NCBI RefSeq assembly: GCF_009796285.1
Contig: NZ_CP047020.1
Coordinates: forward strand, 4,836,001 to 4,900,000
Direction: 5' to 3'
Source: Streptomyces broussonetiae
Lineage (GTDB): Bacteria; Actinomycetota; Actinomycetes; Streptomycetales; Streptomycetaceae
DNA: 64,000 nt
Numbering within the stretch: position 1 is the first letter of the stretch; the number at the start of each line of letters is the position of its first letter. The position numbers were made by a program, and so were the translations under genes. The notes below the pieces were generated by a model. It was not told the origin of the DNA and searched no databases. It worked only from the letters and a program-made list of their open reading frames with translations. Below are positions 8,522 to 16,893 of the stretch, piece by piece.

Positions 8522-9805
8522 ATGCCCGACCAGTCCATTCCGTCGGCCCGTCCCTCCACCCAGAGCGCCCCGACGCCCCAGCCCGCGGGCGGCCACGGCA
8601 TCTCCCGGCGTGCGCTGCTCGGCACGGCCGGCGCCACCGGGATCGTGCTCGGTGCGGCCGGCGGAGCCGCGGGCTACGCCGCCGCGCCCGCCCAGGCCGC
8701 CCCGCTGACCTCGCTGGGCTCCGACCGGGCGATGTTTCACGGGAAACATCAGCCAGGTATCACCGAGGGCCTCCAGGCGCGCGGTCATCTCATCGCCTTC
8801 GACCTGGCGGCGGGTGCCGGCCGCAAGGAGGCGGCGGCCCTGCTGCGCCGCTGGTCGACGACGGCCGAACGGCTGATGGCAGGCGAGGCCGCGCCCCACG
8901 ACGACACCGCCGTGGCCCGTGACGCCGGCCCCTCCTCGCTGACGATCACCTTCGGCTTCGGGCACGGCTTCTTCGACAGGACGGGCCTGGACAAGCAGCG
9001 GCCGAGCGCGCTGGACCCGCTGCCGGACTTCTCCTCCGACCACCTGGACAAGGCCCGCAGCGACGGCGACCTGTGGGTGCAGATCGGCGCGAACGACGCC
9101 CTGGTGGCCTTCCACGCCCTGCGCGCGATCCAGCAGGACGCGGGCGAAGCGGCCCGGCTGCGCTGGCAGATGAACGGCTTCAACCGCACCCCGGGCGCCA
9201 CCGCACACCACATGACGGCCCGCAACCTCATGGGCCAGCTGGACGGCACCCGCAACCCCAAGCCCATCGACCCCGACTTCGACCGGCGGATCTTCGTGCC
9301 CGCCTCGGGCGAGCCCGCCTGGATGGCCAACGGCTCCTACGCCGTCGTACGCCGCATCCGCATGCTCCTGGACGACTGGGAGAAGCTGTCGGTGACGGCC
9401 CAGGAGGCGGTCGTCGGACGCCGGAAGTCCAACGGGGCGCCGCTGACCGGCGACCACGAGACCAGCCCGATGGACCTGGAGAAGACCGACTCCAAGGGCG
9501 AGTACGTCGTCCCCCTCAACGCGCACGCCCGGATCACCCGGCCCGACAGGAACGGCGGGGCGGCCATGCTGCGGCGGCCGTTCTCCTACCACGACGGCTT
9601 CGGCGCCGACGGCACGCCCGACGCCGGTCTGCTCTTCATCTGCTGGCAGGCGGATCCGCTGCGGGGCTTCGTACCGGTGCAGCGCAAGCTCGACCGGGGC
9701 GACGCGTTGTCGCAGTTCATCCGGCACGAGGCGAGCGCACTGTTCGCGGTGCCGGGCGGGGCGGCCAAGGGCGAGTACGTGGGGCAGCGGCTACTGGAGG
9801 GCTAG
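8522..9805 (+). CDS. dtpA: Tat-exported dye-decolourising haem peroxidase
   Basis: The twin-arginine signal SRRALLGTAG has its Arg pair at residues 29-30 and is followed by a hydrophobic stretch ending in AQA. The DyP domain shows the family motif GQLDGTRNPK, with the distal haem Asp at about 241, and a proximal haem His in the NAHARI region. In S. lividans the protein in this position is a Tat substrate needed to mature the radical copper oxidase GlxA, which links it to the sco/ecuC/copCD genes upstream. The ATG is 9 bp after the copCD stop. A near-parS palindrome (8734-8747) lies inside the gene, but those bases encode the conserved FHGKHQPGI region. Confidence 0.92.
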   Translation: MPDQSIPSARPSTQSAPTPQPAGGHGISRRALLGTAGATGIVLGAAGGAAGYAAAPAQAAPLTSLGSDRAMFHGKHQPGITEGLQARGHLIAFDLAAGAGRKEAAALLRRWSTTAERLMAGEAAPHDDTAVARDAGPSSLTITFGFGHGFFDRTGLDKQRPSALDPLPDFSSDHLDKARSDGDLWVQIGANDALVAFHALRAIQQDAGEAARLRWQMNGFNRTPGATAHHMTARNLMGQLDGTRNPKPIDPDFDRRIFVPASGEPAWMANGSYAVVRRIRMLLDDWEKLSVTAQEAVVGRRKSNGAPLTGDHETSPMDLEKTDSKGEYVVPLNAHARITRPDRNGGAAMLRRPFSYHDGFGADGTPDAGLLFICWQADPLRGFVPVQRKLDRGDALSQFIRHEASALFAVPGGAAKGEYVGQRLLEG

Positions 9806-9930
9806 CCCGGAATCCGGCGGGTTACGGGGTTTACCGGCCTTACTGGGCTTTCCGGGCTCAAACCACTCTGTCGAGTGGCTCTCATGAGACGACCGAGCCC
9901 GGGCAGCCTGCGGCCATTAGGGTGAGGGAC

Positions 9931-10863
9931 ATGCCAGCGAGCTATGCGTATCTCGGCCCCGAGGGCACCTTCACCGAAGTCGCCCTGCGGACGCTCCCGG
10001 AAACGGCCACCCGGGAACTCGTCCCGTACGTGTCGGTGCAGTCCGCGCTGGACGCGGTGCGGACGGGCGAGGCCGAGGCCGCGTTCGTGCCGATCGAGAA
10101 CTCCGTCGAGGGCGGCATCACCACCACCCTGGACGAGCTGGTCGCGGGCGAACCGCTGACCATCTACCGCGAGGTACTGCTCTCGATCACCTTCGCGCTG
10201 CTGGTCAGGCCGGGCACGAAGCTCACGGACATCAAGACGGTCTCCGCCCATCCGGCGGCCCAGCCGCAGGTGCGCAACTGGCTGCGCAGGCACCTCCCGG
10301 ACGCGGTCTGGGAGTCGGCCGCCTCGAACGCGGACGCCGCCCGCCTGGTCCAGGAGGGCCGCTACGACGCCGCCTTCGCCGGTGAGTTCGCCGCGGCCCG
10401 CTACGGTCTCGAGGCCCTGGAGACCGGCATCCACGACGCGGAGAACGCACAGACCCGGTTCGTCCTGGTCGGCCGCCCGTCCCGGCCCGCCGCGCCGACC
10501 GGCGCCGACAAGACCTCGGTGGTGCTGTGGCAGCGCGACGACCACCCCGGCGGCCTGCGCGACCTGCTCGGTGAGTTCGCCTCGCGCGGCATCAACCTCA
10601 TGCTGCTGCAGTCCCGGCCGACCGGTGCCGGGATCGGCAACTACTGCTTCTGTGTCGACGCCGAGGGCCATATCTCCGACCGGCGGATGGCGGAGGCACT
10701 GATGGGGCTCAAGCGGATCTGTCTCCAGGTGCGTTTCCTCGGCTCCTACCCGCGCGCGGACATTGCGCCGTCCGAGGCCCGGCCGACGCCGGCATGGACC
10801 TCGGACGAGGAGTTCATGGCAGCGGCGGACTGGGTGGCGCGCTGCCAGGACGGCCGGTTCTAG
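9931..10863 (+). CDS. pheA: Prephenate dehydratase
   Basis: This 310-residue monofunctional enzyme converts prephenate to phenylpyruvate in phenylalanine biosynthesis. The periplasmic-binding-like catalytic domain (about residues 1-190) starts with YLGPEGTFTEVA and contains the catalytic-region motif TRFVLVG. A C-terminal ACT domain (about 195-280) has LLQSRPTG, the position of the usual ESRP phenylalanine-binding motif, with Gln replacing Glu. That replacement may alter feedback control, which is inference. The ATG at 9931 has GGTGAGGG 4-10 bp upstream. The 125 bp after dtpA hold short imperfect GGG-TTT repeats but no clear hairpin. Confidence 0.95.
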   Translation: MPASYAYLGPEGTFTEVALRTLPETATRELVPYVSVQSALDAVRTGEAEAAFVPIENSVEGGITTTLDELVAGEPLTIYREVLLSITFALLVRPGTKLTDIKTVSAHPAAQPQVRNWLRRHLPDAVWESAASNADAARLVQEGRYDAAFAGEFAAARYGLEALETGIHDAENAQTRFVLVGRPSRPAAPTGADKTSVVLWQRDDHPGGLRDLLGEFASRGINLMLLQSRPTGAGIGNYCFCVDAEGHISDRRMAEALMGLKRICLQVRFLGSYPRADIAPSEARPTPAWTSDEEFMAAADWVARCQDGRF

Positions 10864-10929
10864 GCGCCGGTTCCCAGGGCGCCGGCTCCAGGGCGGCGGG
10901 TTCCAGCCAGTCCTACCTGCATACCATCT

Positions 10930-11269
10930 TTATCCACAGGAGTTATCCACAGGTCCGCTTCTCGACCTGGGGACAAGTCGACAAGGGCGTGTGGGTCGGT
11001 CGACAAATCGGCCCTCGCGTCTCCGCCGCGGCCACCACACCGCACCTCACCCTTCGTCCAGTCGTTTCCGTTGATTCATCTTTTGGAGCGACTGCTTTCC
11101 ACCCGAAAGTGGGTGTCACCCAGGTTTGTCCTGGGAATTCCTCAGTCCGCGGCAGAGTTCCGGAGTGATCAATTCCGAAATCCACAGACCTTCCACACAG
11201 CCTGTGGATAACTCTCCGGAGGGTGGGGACCCCTGTGGACAGCGAGACCGTGAAGTCCCGTTCTCCACA
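10930..11269. promoter_or_regulatory. DnaA-box group in the 605-bp gap upstream of serS
   Basis: The gap between pheA and serS has no convincing gene. It holds TTATCCACA at 10930-10938 and 10943-10951, its reverse complement at 11203-11211, CTGTCCACA (reverse) at 11234-11242 and TTCTCCACA at 11261-11269. All five fit the published Streptomyces DnaA-box pattern (two pyrimidines, G/A/C, then TCCACA). The first two are directly repeated 13 bp apart. The region must also contain the serS promoter. No riboswitch or T-box motif was recognised. Binding by DnaA is inference. Confidence 0.65.
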
Positions 11270-11468
11270 AGGGAATCCGGTCAACCCGGCACGCAGGGCG
11301 TGCCCCGTCCCAGGGAGTGAGACACTTTTCCTTGACGGGTATCTGACTAGTTCTGACACGTTCCGCAATTTACGCATAACGGAACGTAAGCGGGCGAACA
11401 GTGAAGAATCACAACTCCACGGAATAGTGATTCGTGAGCGGCAACCCCGCACCGGTAGCCTTGGCCTC

Positions 11469-12746
11469 GTGATTGACCTTCGCCTGCTTCGTGAGGACCC
11501 CGACCGTGTGCGCGCGTCCCAGCGCGCCCGTGGAGAGGACGTCGCGCTCGTCGACTCCCTCCTGTCTGCCGACGAGCGGCGCAGGTCCTCCGGCGTCCGC
11601 TTCGACGAGCTGCGTGCCGAGCAGAAGCAGCTCGGCAAGCTGATCCCCAAGGCCTCCGCAGACGAGAAGGCCGAGCTGCTCGGGCGTGCCGAGCAGCTGA
11701 AGGCCGACGTCAAGGCCGCCGACGCCGAGCGCGACGCGGCCGACGCCGAGACCCAGGAGCTGCTGCTCCGGCTCGGCAACCTCGTCCACCCCGACGTGCC
11801 CGTCGGCGGCGAGGAGGACTTCGTCACGCTGGAGACGCACGGCACGATCCGTGACTTCGGTGCCGAGGGCTTCGAGCCCAAGGACCACCTGGAGCTGGGC
11901 CAGCTGCTCGGCGCGCTGGACGTCGAGCGCGGCGCCAAGGTCTCCGGCTCCCGCTTCTACTTCCTCACCGGTGTCGGCGCCCTGCTGGAGCTGGCCCTGG
12001 TGAACGCGGCGATCGCCCAGGCGACCGCCGCCGGCTTCACGCCGATGCTCACCCCGGCGCTGGTCCGCCCGCAGTCCATGGCGGGCACCGGCTTCCTCGG
12101 CCAGGCGGCCCAGGACGTCTACCACCTCGACAAGGACGACCTGTACCTGGTCGGCACCTCCGAGGTCCCGCTGGCGGCCTACCACATGGACGAGATCATC
12201 GACGCCGACCAGCTGCCGATGCGGTACGCGGGCTTCTCGCCCTGCTTCCGCCGTGAGGCCGGCTCGCACGGCAAGGACACCCGGGGCATCTTCCGGGTGC
12301 ACCAGTTCGACAAGGTCGAGATGTTCTCGTACGTCGCGCCCGAGGACTCCCAGGCCGAGCACCAGCGCCTGCTGGAGTGGGAGAAGCAGTGGCTGACCTC
12401 GCTGGAGCTGCCGTTCCGCGTGATCGACGTCGCCTCCGCCGACCTCGGTGCCTCGGCCGCCCGCAAGTTCGACTGCGAGGCGTGGATCCCGACCCAGGGC
12501 AAGTACCGCGAGCTGACCTCGACCTCGGACTGCACCGAGTTCCAGTCCCGCCGCCTGGCAATCCGGATGCGTGACGGCAAGCAGGTCAAGCCGCTCGCCA
12601 CGCTCAACGGCACGCTGTGCGCCGTACCGCGCACCATCGTGGCGATCCTGGAGAACCACCAGCAGGCCGACGGTTCCGTCCGGGTCCCCGAGGTGCTGCG
12701 CCCGTACCTGGGCGGCCGGGAGGTCCTGGAACCGGTCGCCAAGTGA
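11469..12746 (+). CDS. serS: Seryl-tRNA synthetase
   Basis: This 425-residue class II aminoacyl-tRNA synthetase charges tRNA-Ser. The N-terminal antiparallel coiled coil that grips the long variable arm of tRNA-Ser spans about residues 30-105. Motif 2 is seen in PCFRREAGSHGKDT and motif 3 near the end in RTIVAILENHQ. The serine/adenylate-binding TSTSDCTEFQSRR is present. The GTG at 11469 is chosen because homologues start IDLRLLREDPDRVR directly after the initiator. Its stop overlaps the HAD gene by 4 bp, and a tRNA-Ser gene lies 0.9 kb downstream on the other strand. Confidence 0.96.
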   Translation: MIDLRLLREDPDRVRASQRARGEDVALVDSLLSADERRRSSGVRFDELRAEQKQLGKLIPKASADEKAELLGRAEQLKADVKAADAERDAADAETQELLLRLGNLVHPDVPVGGEEDFVTLETHGTIRDFGAEGFEPKDHLELGQLLGALDVERGAKVSGSRFYFLTGVGALLELALVNAAIAQATAAGFTPMLTPALVRPQSMAGTGFLGQAAQDVYHLDKDDLYLVGTSEVPLAAYHMDEIIDADQLPMRYAGFSPCFRREAGSHGKDTRGIFRVHQFDKVEMFSYVAPEDSQAEHQRLLEWEKQWLTSLELPFRVIDVASADLGASAARKFDCEAWIPTQGKYRELTSTSDCTEFQSRRLAIRMRDGKQVKPLATLNGTLCAVPRTIVAILENHQQADGSVRVPEVLRPYLGGREVLEPVAK

Positions 12747-13552
12747 CCGGCTTCCCGTACCGGCTGATCGCGACCGACCTCGACGGAACGCTCCTGCGCT
12801 CCGACGAGTCGGTCTCGCAGCGCACCCGTGGCACGCTCGCCGCGGCCACCGCGGCGGGCGCGGCCCACATCGTCGTCACCGGTCGCGCGGTCCCGTGGAC
12901 CCGCCACATCCTGGACGACCTCGGCTACGACGGTCTCGCCGTCTGCGGCCAGGGCGCACAGGTCTACGACGCCGGCGCACACCGTCTGCTGACCTCCGTC
13001 ACCCTGGACCGGCAGCTGGCGGGCGTGGCCCTGGCCAAGATCGAGGCCGAGGTGGGCCCGCTGTACCTGGCGGCCAGCCGGGACGGTCTGGACGGCGACG
13101 TGCTGGTGGGGCCGGGGTACGCGGTCACGGGCACGCTCCCCGCGATCCCCTTCACGGACGCGTCCGATCTCTGGACGGCGCCGCTGAACAAGATCTACAT
13201 ACAGCACCCGACGCTGTCCGACGACGATCTGGCGGAGGCGGCCCGGCGCGCGGCCGGCGGTTTCGTCACCGTGGCCATGGCGGGCGAGGGCATCGTGGAA
13301 CTGCTCCCGCTCGGTCTGTCCAAGGCCACGGGCCTGTCCCTGGCGGCCCGGCGGCTGGGCCTGAAGGCCGCGGACACGATCGCCTTCGGCGACATGCCCA
13401 ACGACATACCCATGTTCGCCTGGTCATCCCGGGGCGTGGCCATGGCCAACGCCCACGAGACGCTCCGCGAGGTGGCCGACGAGGTGACGGCCTCCAACGA
13501 GGAGGACGGCATCGCGGTGGTGCTGGAGCGATTGCTGGCCCAGCTCGCTTAG
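12743..13552 (+). CDS. HAD superfamily (Cof-type) phosphatase
   Basis: This 269-residue protein has HAD motif I as ATDLDGTLL (about residue 10), a threonine motif II in VVTGRAVPW, a conserved Lys, and motif III/IV in FGDMPNDIPMF. A C2-type cap sits between motifs II and III. Substrates of this class are usually sugar phosphates or nucleotides; none can be assigned here. GTG overlaps the serS stop (GTGA), so it is translationally coupled to serS. A second Cof-type phosphatase with the same motif order lies at 23965-24834. Confidence 0.88.
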   Translation: MTGFPYRLIATDLDGTLLRSDESVSQRTRGTLAAATAAGAAHIVVTGRAVPWTRHILDDLGYDGLAVCGQGAQVYDAGAHRLLTSVTLDRQLAGVALAKIEAEVGPLYLAASRDGLDGDVLVGPGYAVTGTLPAIPFTDASDLWTAPLNKIYIQHPTLSDDDLAEAARRAAGGFVTVAMAGEGIVELLPLGLSKATGLSLAARRLGLKAADTIAFGDMPNDIPMFAWSSRGVAMANAHETLREVADEVTASNEEDGIAVVLERLLAQLA

Positions 13553-13564
13553 CAGCCGACGGTT

Positions 13565-13598
13565 GCGCGGTTCCGCGGGTGCGGCGGGGGAACCGCGC
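13565..13598. terminator. Hairpin terminator between the HAD gene and tRNA-Ser
   Basis: A 10-bp perfect stem (GCGCGGTTCC at 13565-13574, GGAACCGCGC at 13589-13598) with a 14-nt loop lies 13 bp after the stop of the serS-HAD pair. Because it is nearly symmetrical it may also end transcripts arriving from the tRNA gene on the opposite strand. Confidence 0.6.
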
Positions 13599-13654
13599 GA
13601 CAAGCCGCGACGCTCGGAGCCGACCACTCGGCCACGTCCCGGTGACAACGTCTT

Positions 13655-13741
<87 letters not shown>

Positions 13742-13992
13742 GGGTGGGCGGCCCACGCGAGAGACACATCGCGTGCTCGAAGCGGCCGCCCCGGGCGGTT
13801 CCTGTGGCTCCACGGCGGGGTAACTACACCGGGGCCGGCCTCGGACCGCCCTGTCGGGAGCCGGGCGTACTGCCGTGCATCGACATCGCCCGCCTCCACT
13901 CCCGGATCACGGCGCCGGGACGTTCCCGGCGGATGGGGCACAACCACTGTGCACCGCCACCGAGTTGCACGCCACCGAATAAACCGGCACCG

Positions 13993-14244
13993 CTATCGCC
14001 GCCGCCACCTGCGGCGCCGCGCCTTGCTGAAGAACCAGCCCGCCGGCGGCTCGTCGGAGCGCCACGGCTGAGGCTCCGGCCCCTCGGCGCGCCAGCGGGC
14101 GGCGAGCATACGGGCCCGCGCGGACGGCTCGGAGGTCTCGGCGCCCCGTATGAAGTCCTCGTCCAGGACCAGTCCGTCCAGCCCGTCCCGGACATCGCCC
14201 TCGGACCGCGCGCGCCCCTCGTTCCCCGGTATCTCCTCAGCCAT
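13993..14244 (-). CDS. Small hypothetical protein with a basic C-terminus
   Basis: I do not recognise a family. The 83-residue product has an acidic first half (EGDVRDGLDGLVLDEDFI) and a strongly basic end (KARRRRWRRR), with the Trp-containing stretch PQPWRSDEPPAGWFF between them. It has no membrane segment or signal peptide. The ATG at 14244 is preceded on its strand by an AGGAGG-like site (rev-comp of CGGCCTCCTA). It follows the ABC export operon in the same orientation with a gap of about 100 bp and could be its last gene. Confidence 0.6.
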   Translation of the reverse strand: MAEEIPGNEGRARSEGDVRDGLDGLVLDEDFIRGAETSEPSARARMLAARWRAEGPEPQPWRSDEPPAGWFFSKARRRRWRRR

Positions 14245-14346
14245 CAGCGGCCTCCTAGCCGTACATCCGCTTTGTCCAGTGTGCCGGGATCGAGATGAAG
14301 TCCCCGTCAAGGCCGCCGGAGCCGCCGGACGGGGATCCACCAGGCC

Positions 14347-15066
14347 CTACTCCTCACCCGCCAGCTTCAGTGCCCGCAGCTTCTGACCGGCGTACCAGGT
14401 GGCCAGCACGGTGACCGCCACCAGCAGCACGGTGGCCGTCGGCAGGCTCACGGTGGAGGTCACGAGGTCCCCTCCGGCGACCTTGTGGGCGACGGCCAGC
14501 GACCACTGCTGGACGCTGAGCGTGCGCGCGCCGGGCACCAGGGAGCCGAACAGTGCCTCCCAGACCAGCGCGTAGACGAGCCCGAAGACCACGGCGTGCC
14601 GGGAGACCGTGCCGAGCAGCAGGAACAACGCCGAGTAGGCGATGGAGGAGACCAGCGCGGCGATCGTGTAGGCGACGGCGATCTGCTGGCCGTTGCCGTT
14701 GAGGATCAGCCCGGCGATCAGGGTCGGCACCGCCGAGAAGACCATGGTCACGGCGATGGCGACGATCAGTTTGGTGAAGATGATCGCGGGCCGCTTGAGC
14801 GGCTTGGACAGCAGGTAGACGACGGAGCCGTCGTCGATCTCCGGGCCGATCGCGCCCGTGCCCGCGATGACGCCGATGATCGGCACCATCGTGGCGATCG
14901 CGAAACCGCCGAGGACGTCGGAGGCGGTCTGGTCGTCGGCTCCGGTCAGGGCTCGCACGGCCACCGAGAGCACGATCAGCAGCAGCGGCAGCGCGCCGAG
15001 GATGAGGGCCCGGCGGCGGCCGAGCAGGGCTCGGTAGGTGAGCCGGGCGACAGTGGGGTCGTACAT
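14347..15066 (-). CDS. ABC-2 type transporter permease (second unit)
   Basis: This 239-residue permease has about six membrane helices, starting ALILGALPLLLIV near residue 24 and ending in VLLVAVTVLATWYA. It starts YDPTVARLTYRALLGRRR after the initiator ATG at 15066, with GTAGGAGG 7-14 bp upstream. It is the last gene of a four-gene ABC operon (ATPase 16883-17869, permease 15985-16893, ATPase 15077-15988, this permease) and follows its ATPase by 10 bp. The NosY-like arrangement suggests drug, lipid or peptide export; the substrate is unknown. Confidence 0.85.
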   Translation of the reverse strand: MYDPTVARLTYRALLGRRRALILGALPLLLIVLSVAVRALTGADDQTASDVLGGFAIATMVPIIGVIAGTGAIGPEIDDGSVVYLLSKPLKRPAIIFTKLIVAIAVTMVFSAVPTLIAGLILNGNGQQIAVAYTIAALVSSIAYSALFLLLGTVSRHAVVFGLVYALVWEALFGSLVPGARTLSVQQWSLAVAHKVAGGDLVTSTVSLPTATVLLVAVTVLATWYAGQKLRALKLAGEE

Positions 15067-15076
15067 CTTCGGCCTC

Positions 15077-15988
15077 CTACGCCGCGACCAGGTACGAGAA
15101 GACGGATTCCAGGGACTCGTCGGACGGCGAGACCGCAAGGAGCCGGATGCCGTGGTCCCTGGCGACCTTCGGCAGCAGGGTGGTGAAGCGGCCGAAGTCG
15201 ACGGCCTGGATGCGCAGCGCGCCCTCGGTGTGATCGACCTCGATGCCGGCCGTCGACGGGTCGGCGATCAGTGCGGCAGCGAGGGCGCGGTCGTCGCTGG
15301 AGCGGACCAGGTAGCGGTGCGGGCGGTCGGTCATCAGGCGGCGGATCCGGCGGAAGTCGCCGCTGGCCGCGTGCCGTCCGGCGACGACGACCTCGATGTG
15401 CCGGGCGAGCTGTTCCACCTCTTCGAGGATGTGCGAGGAGAACAGCACCGTGCGGCCCTCGTCGCCCATCTTGCGCAGCAGGTCCATCAGTTGCATGCGC
15501 TGGCGCGGGTCCATGCCGTTGAACGGCTCGTCCAGCAGGAGCAGGGACGGCTCGTGGACGAGGGCGCTCGCCATCTTCACGCGCTGGCGCATGCCCTTGG
15601 AGTACGTGGAGATCTTCCGGTCCTGCGCGTACTCCATCTCGACCGTGGCGAGCGCCCGTTGGGCCGCCTCCGCACCCAGGCCGTGCAGTTCGGCGTTGGC
15701 GACGACGAACTCACGGCCGGTGAGGAAGTCGTACATCGCCTCACGCTCGGGGACGATGCCGATGTGCTTGTAAATGGCCTCGTTGCGCCACACCGGCTGT
15801 CCGTCGAGCGTGACCGTGCCGGTGGACGGGGCGAGGAAGCCGCCCATCATGTTGATCAGGGTGGACTTTCCGGCGCCGTTGGGGCCGAGCAGGCCGGTGA
15901 CGCCGGGGCCGATCGTCATGGTGATGTCGTTGACGGCGACCACGTTGCCGAACCAGCGGGAGACGTGGTCGATGCTGAGGGTCGTCAC
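15077..15988 (-). CDS. ABC transporter ATP-binding protein (second unit)
   Basis: This 303-residue ATPase has Walker A LGPNGAGKST, signature YSKGMRQR, Walker B LLLLDEPFNG and the H-loop His in LFSSHILEE. The last 80 residues form the C-terminal extension common in exporters of the ABC-2 (DrrA/NodI-like) type. The GTG at 15988 overlaps the stop of the upstream permease (GTGA) and is preceded by AAGGTGGG, so the pair is coupled. It pairs most simply with the permease at 14347-15066. Confidence 0.9.
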   Translation of the reverse strand: MTTLSIDHVSRWFGNVVAVNDITMTIGPGVTGLLGPNGAGKSTLINMMGGFLAPSTGTVTLDGQPVWRNEAIYKHIGIVPEREAMYDFLTGREFVVANAELHGLGAEAAQRALATVEMEYAQDRKISTYSKGMRQRVKMASALVHEPSLLLLDEPFNGMDPRQRMQLMDLLRKMGDEGRTVLFSSHILEEVEQLARHIEVVVAGRHAASGDFRRIRRLMTDRPHRYLVRSSDDRALAAALIADPSTAGIEVDHTEGALRIQAVDFGRFTTLLPKVARDHGIRLLAVSPSDESLESVFSYLVAA

Positions 15989-16893
15989 AGTCCCACCTTC
16001 TTGTAGCGGCGCATCAGCAGGCCGTAGCTGCCGGCGATCAGGGCGAGTACGACCAGGACGTAGACCACGCCCTGTCCGGCCGACGGGGCGATCGCGCCGG
16101 GGTTGCGGGCGGTGGCGCCGAGGAAGGCCGACTGGACGCCGTCGATGAGCGTGATCGGCGAGAACAGCCCGATCCACGGGATGGCGGAGGTGTGGTTCTG
16201 CACGTTGGCGATGGCCTGGAGCGTGGAGACCGCGCCGTAGGAGATGACCATCACGGCGATCACGGCGGCGATGCCGAAGCCCCGGCGCGGGGTGACAGCC
16301 GCGATGACCAGGCCGATGCCGGCGAACAGCAGGGAGAGCAGCGCCACGGAGACCAGTCCCTCGGCGAATTCCTTCGTCTGGTGGGCGAAGCCCAGCTTGG
16401 CCAGCAGCGCGCCCACGTACATCACGAGCAGGGGCGCGGCCGTCAGGATGAAGACGGCCGAGGCGAGCGCCGCGAACTTGGCGCGGACGTAGTCGGCTGT
16501 CTCGATGGGCCGCGAGAAGTACAGCGGTACGGTCTTGAAGCGCAGGTCGCGCGAGACGGACTGGGGTGCCTGCGCGGCCACGTACAGGCTGATCACGGCC
16601 TGCAGCATGATCGCGTAGCGGGTGTAGGCCACCGGCAGTTCGTGTGCCTTGGTGAAGACCGTGACGGCCACCATGATGGCGGCGGGCACGCACATCACCG
16701 CGAACAGCAGCATCGGCAGCACCTTGGACTTCGCCGAGCGGCCGAGGCCGTAGGAGCCGCGCAGGGACTGCGCGTACAGCGAGCGGCGGGCGTAGGCGCG
16801 GCCGAGGCGGGGGCCGTCGTAGCCGCGGTAGCCGATGTCGTGGATACGGGTCTGGTCGCCGGCCGGGGCCGCCGGCGGGTGCTCAACCGCCAT
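15985..16893 (-). CDS. ABC-2 type transporter permease (first unit)
   Basis: This 302-residue protein has a cytosolic N-terminus of about 55 residues that includes DIGYRGYDGPRLGRAYARR. It is followed by about six helices (first near MLLFAVMCVPAAIMVAVTVF, last near VYVLVVLALIAGSYGLLMR). The ATG at 16893 lies inside the 3' end of the preceding ATPase gene (11-bp overlap), so it is coupled to it. Function is inferred as the membrane half of an exporter with the ATPase at 16883-17869. Confidence 0.86.
   Translation of the reverse strand: MAVEHPPAAPAGDQTRIHDIGYRGYDGPRLGRAYARRSLYAQSLRGSYGLGRSAKSKVLPMLLFAVMCVPAAIMVAVTVFTKAHELPVAYTRYAIMLQAVISLYVAAQAPQSVSRDLRFKTVPLYFSRPIETADYVRAKFAALASAVFILTAAPLLVMYVGALLAKLGFAHQTKEFAEGLVSVALLSLLFAGIGLVIAAVTPRRGFGIAAVIAVMVISYGAVSTLQAIANVQNHTSAIPWIGLFSPITLIDGVQSAFLGATARNPGAIAPSAGQGVVYVLVVLALIAGSYGLLMRRYKKVGL

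Noticed and set aside
8734..8747. GTTTCACGGGAAAC in dtpA as a ninth parS.
   Set aside because: The central base is changed, breaking CACGTG, and the bases encode the conserved DyP segment FHGKHQPGI, so coding constraint explains the similarity. It is kept only as a weak candidate.
11223..11468. An N-terminally extended serS beginning near 11223.
   Set aside because: The extension is rich in words typical of DnaA boxes and lacks conservation; seryl-tRNA synthetases start at the IDLRLLRED segment.
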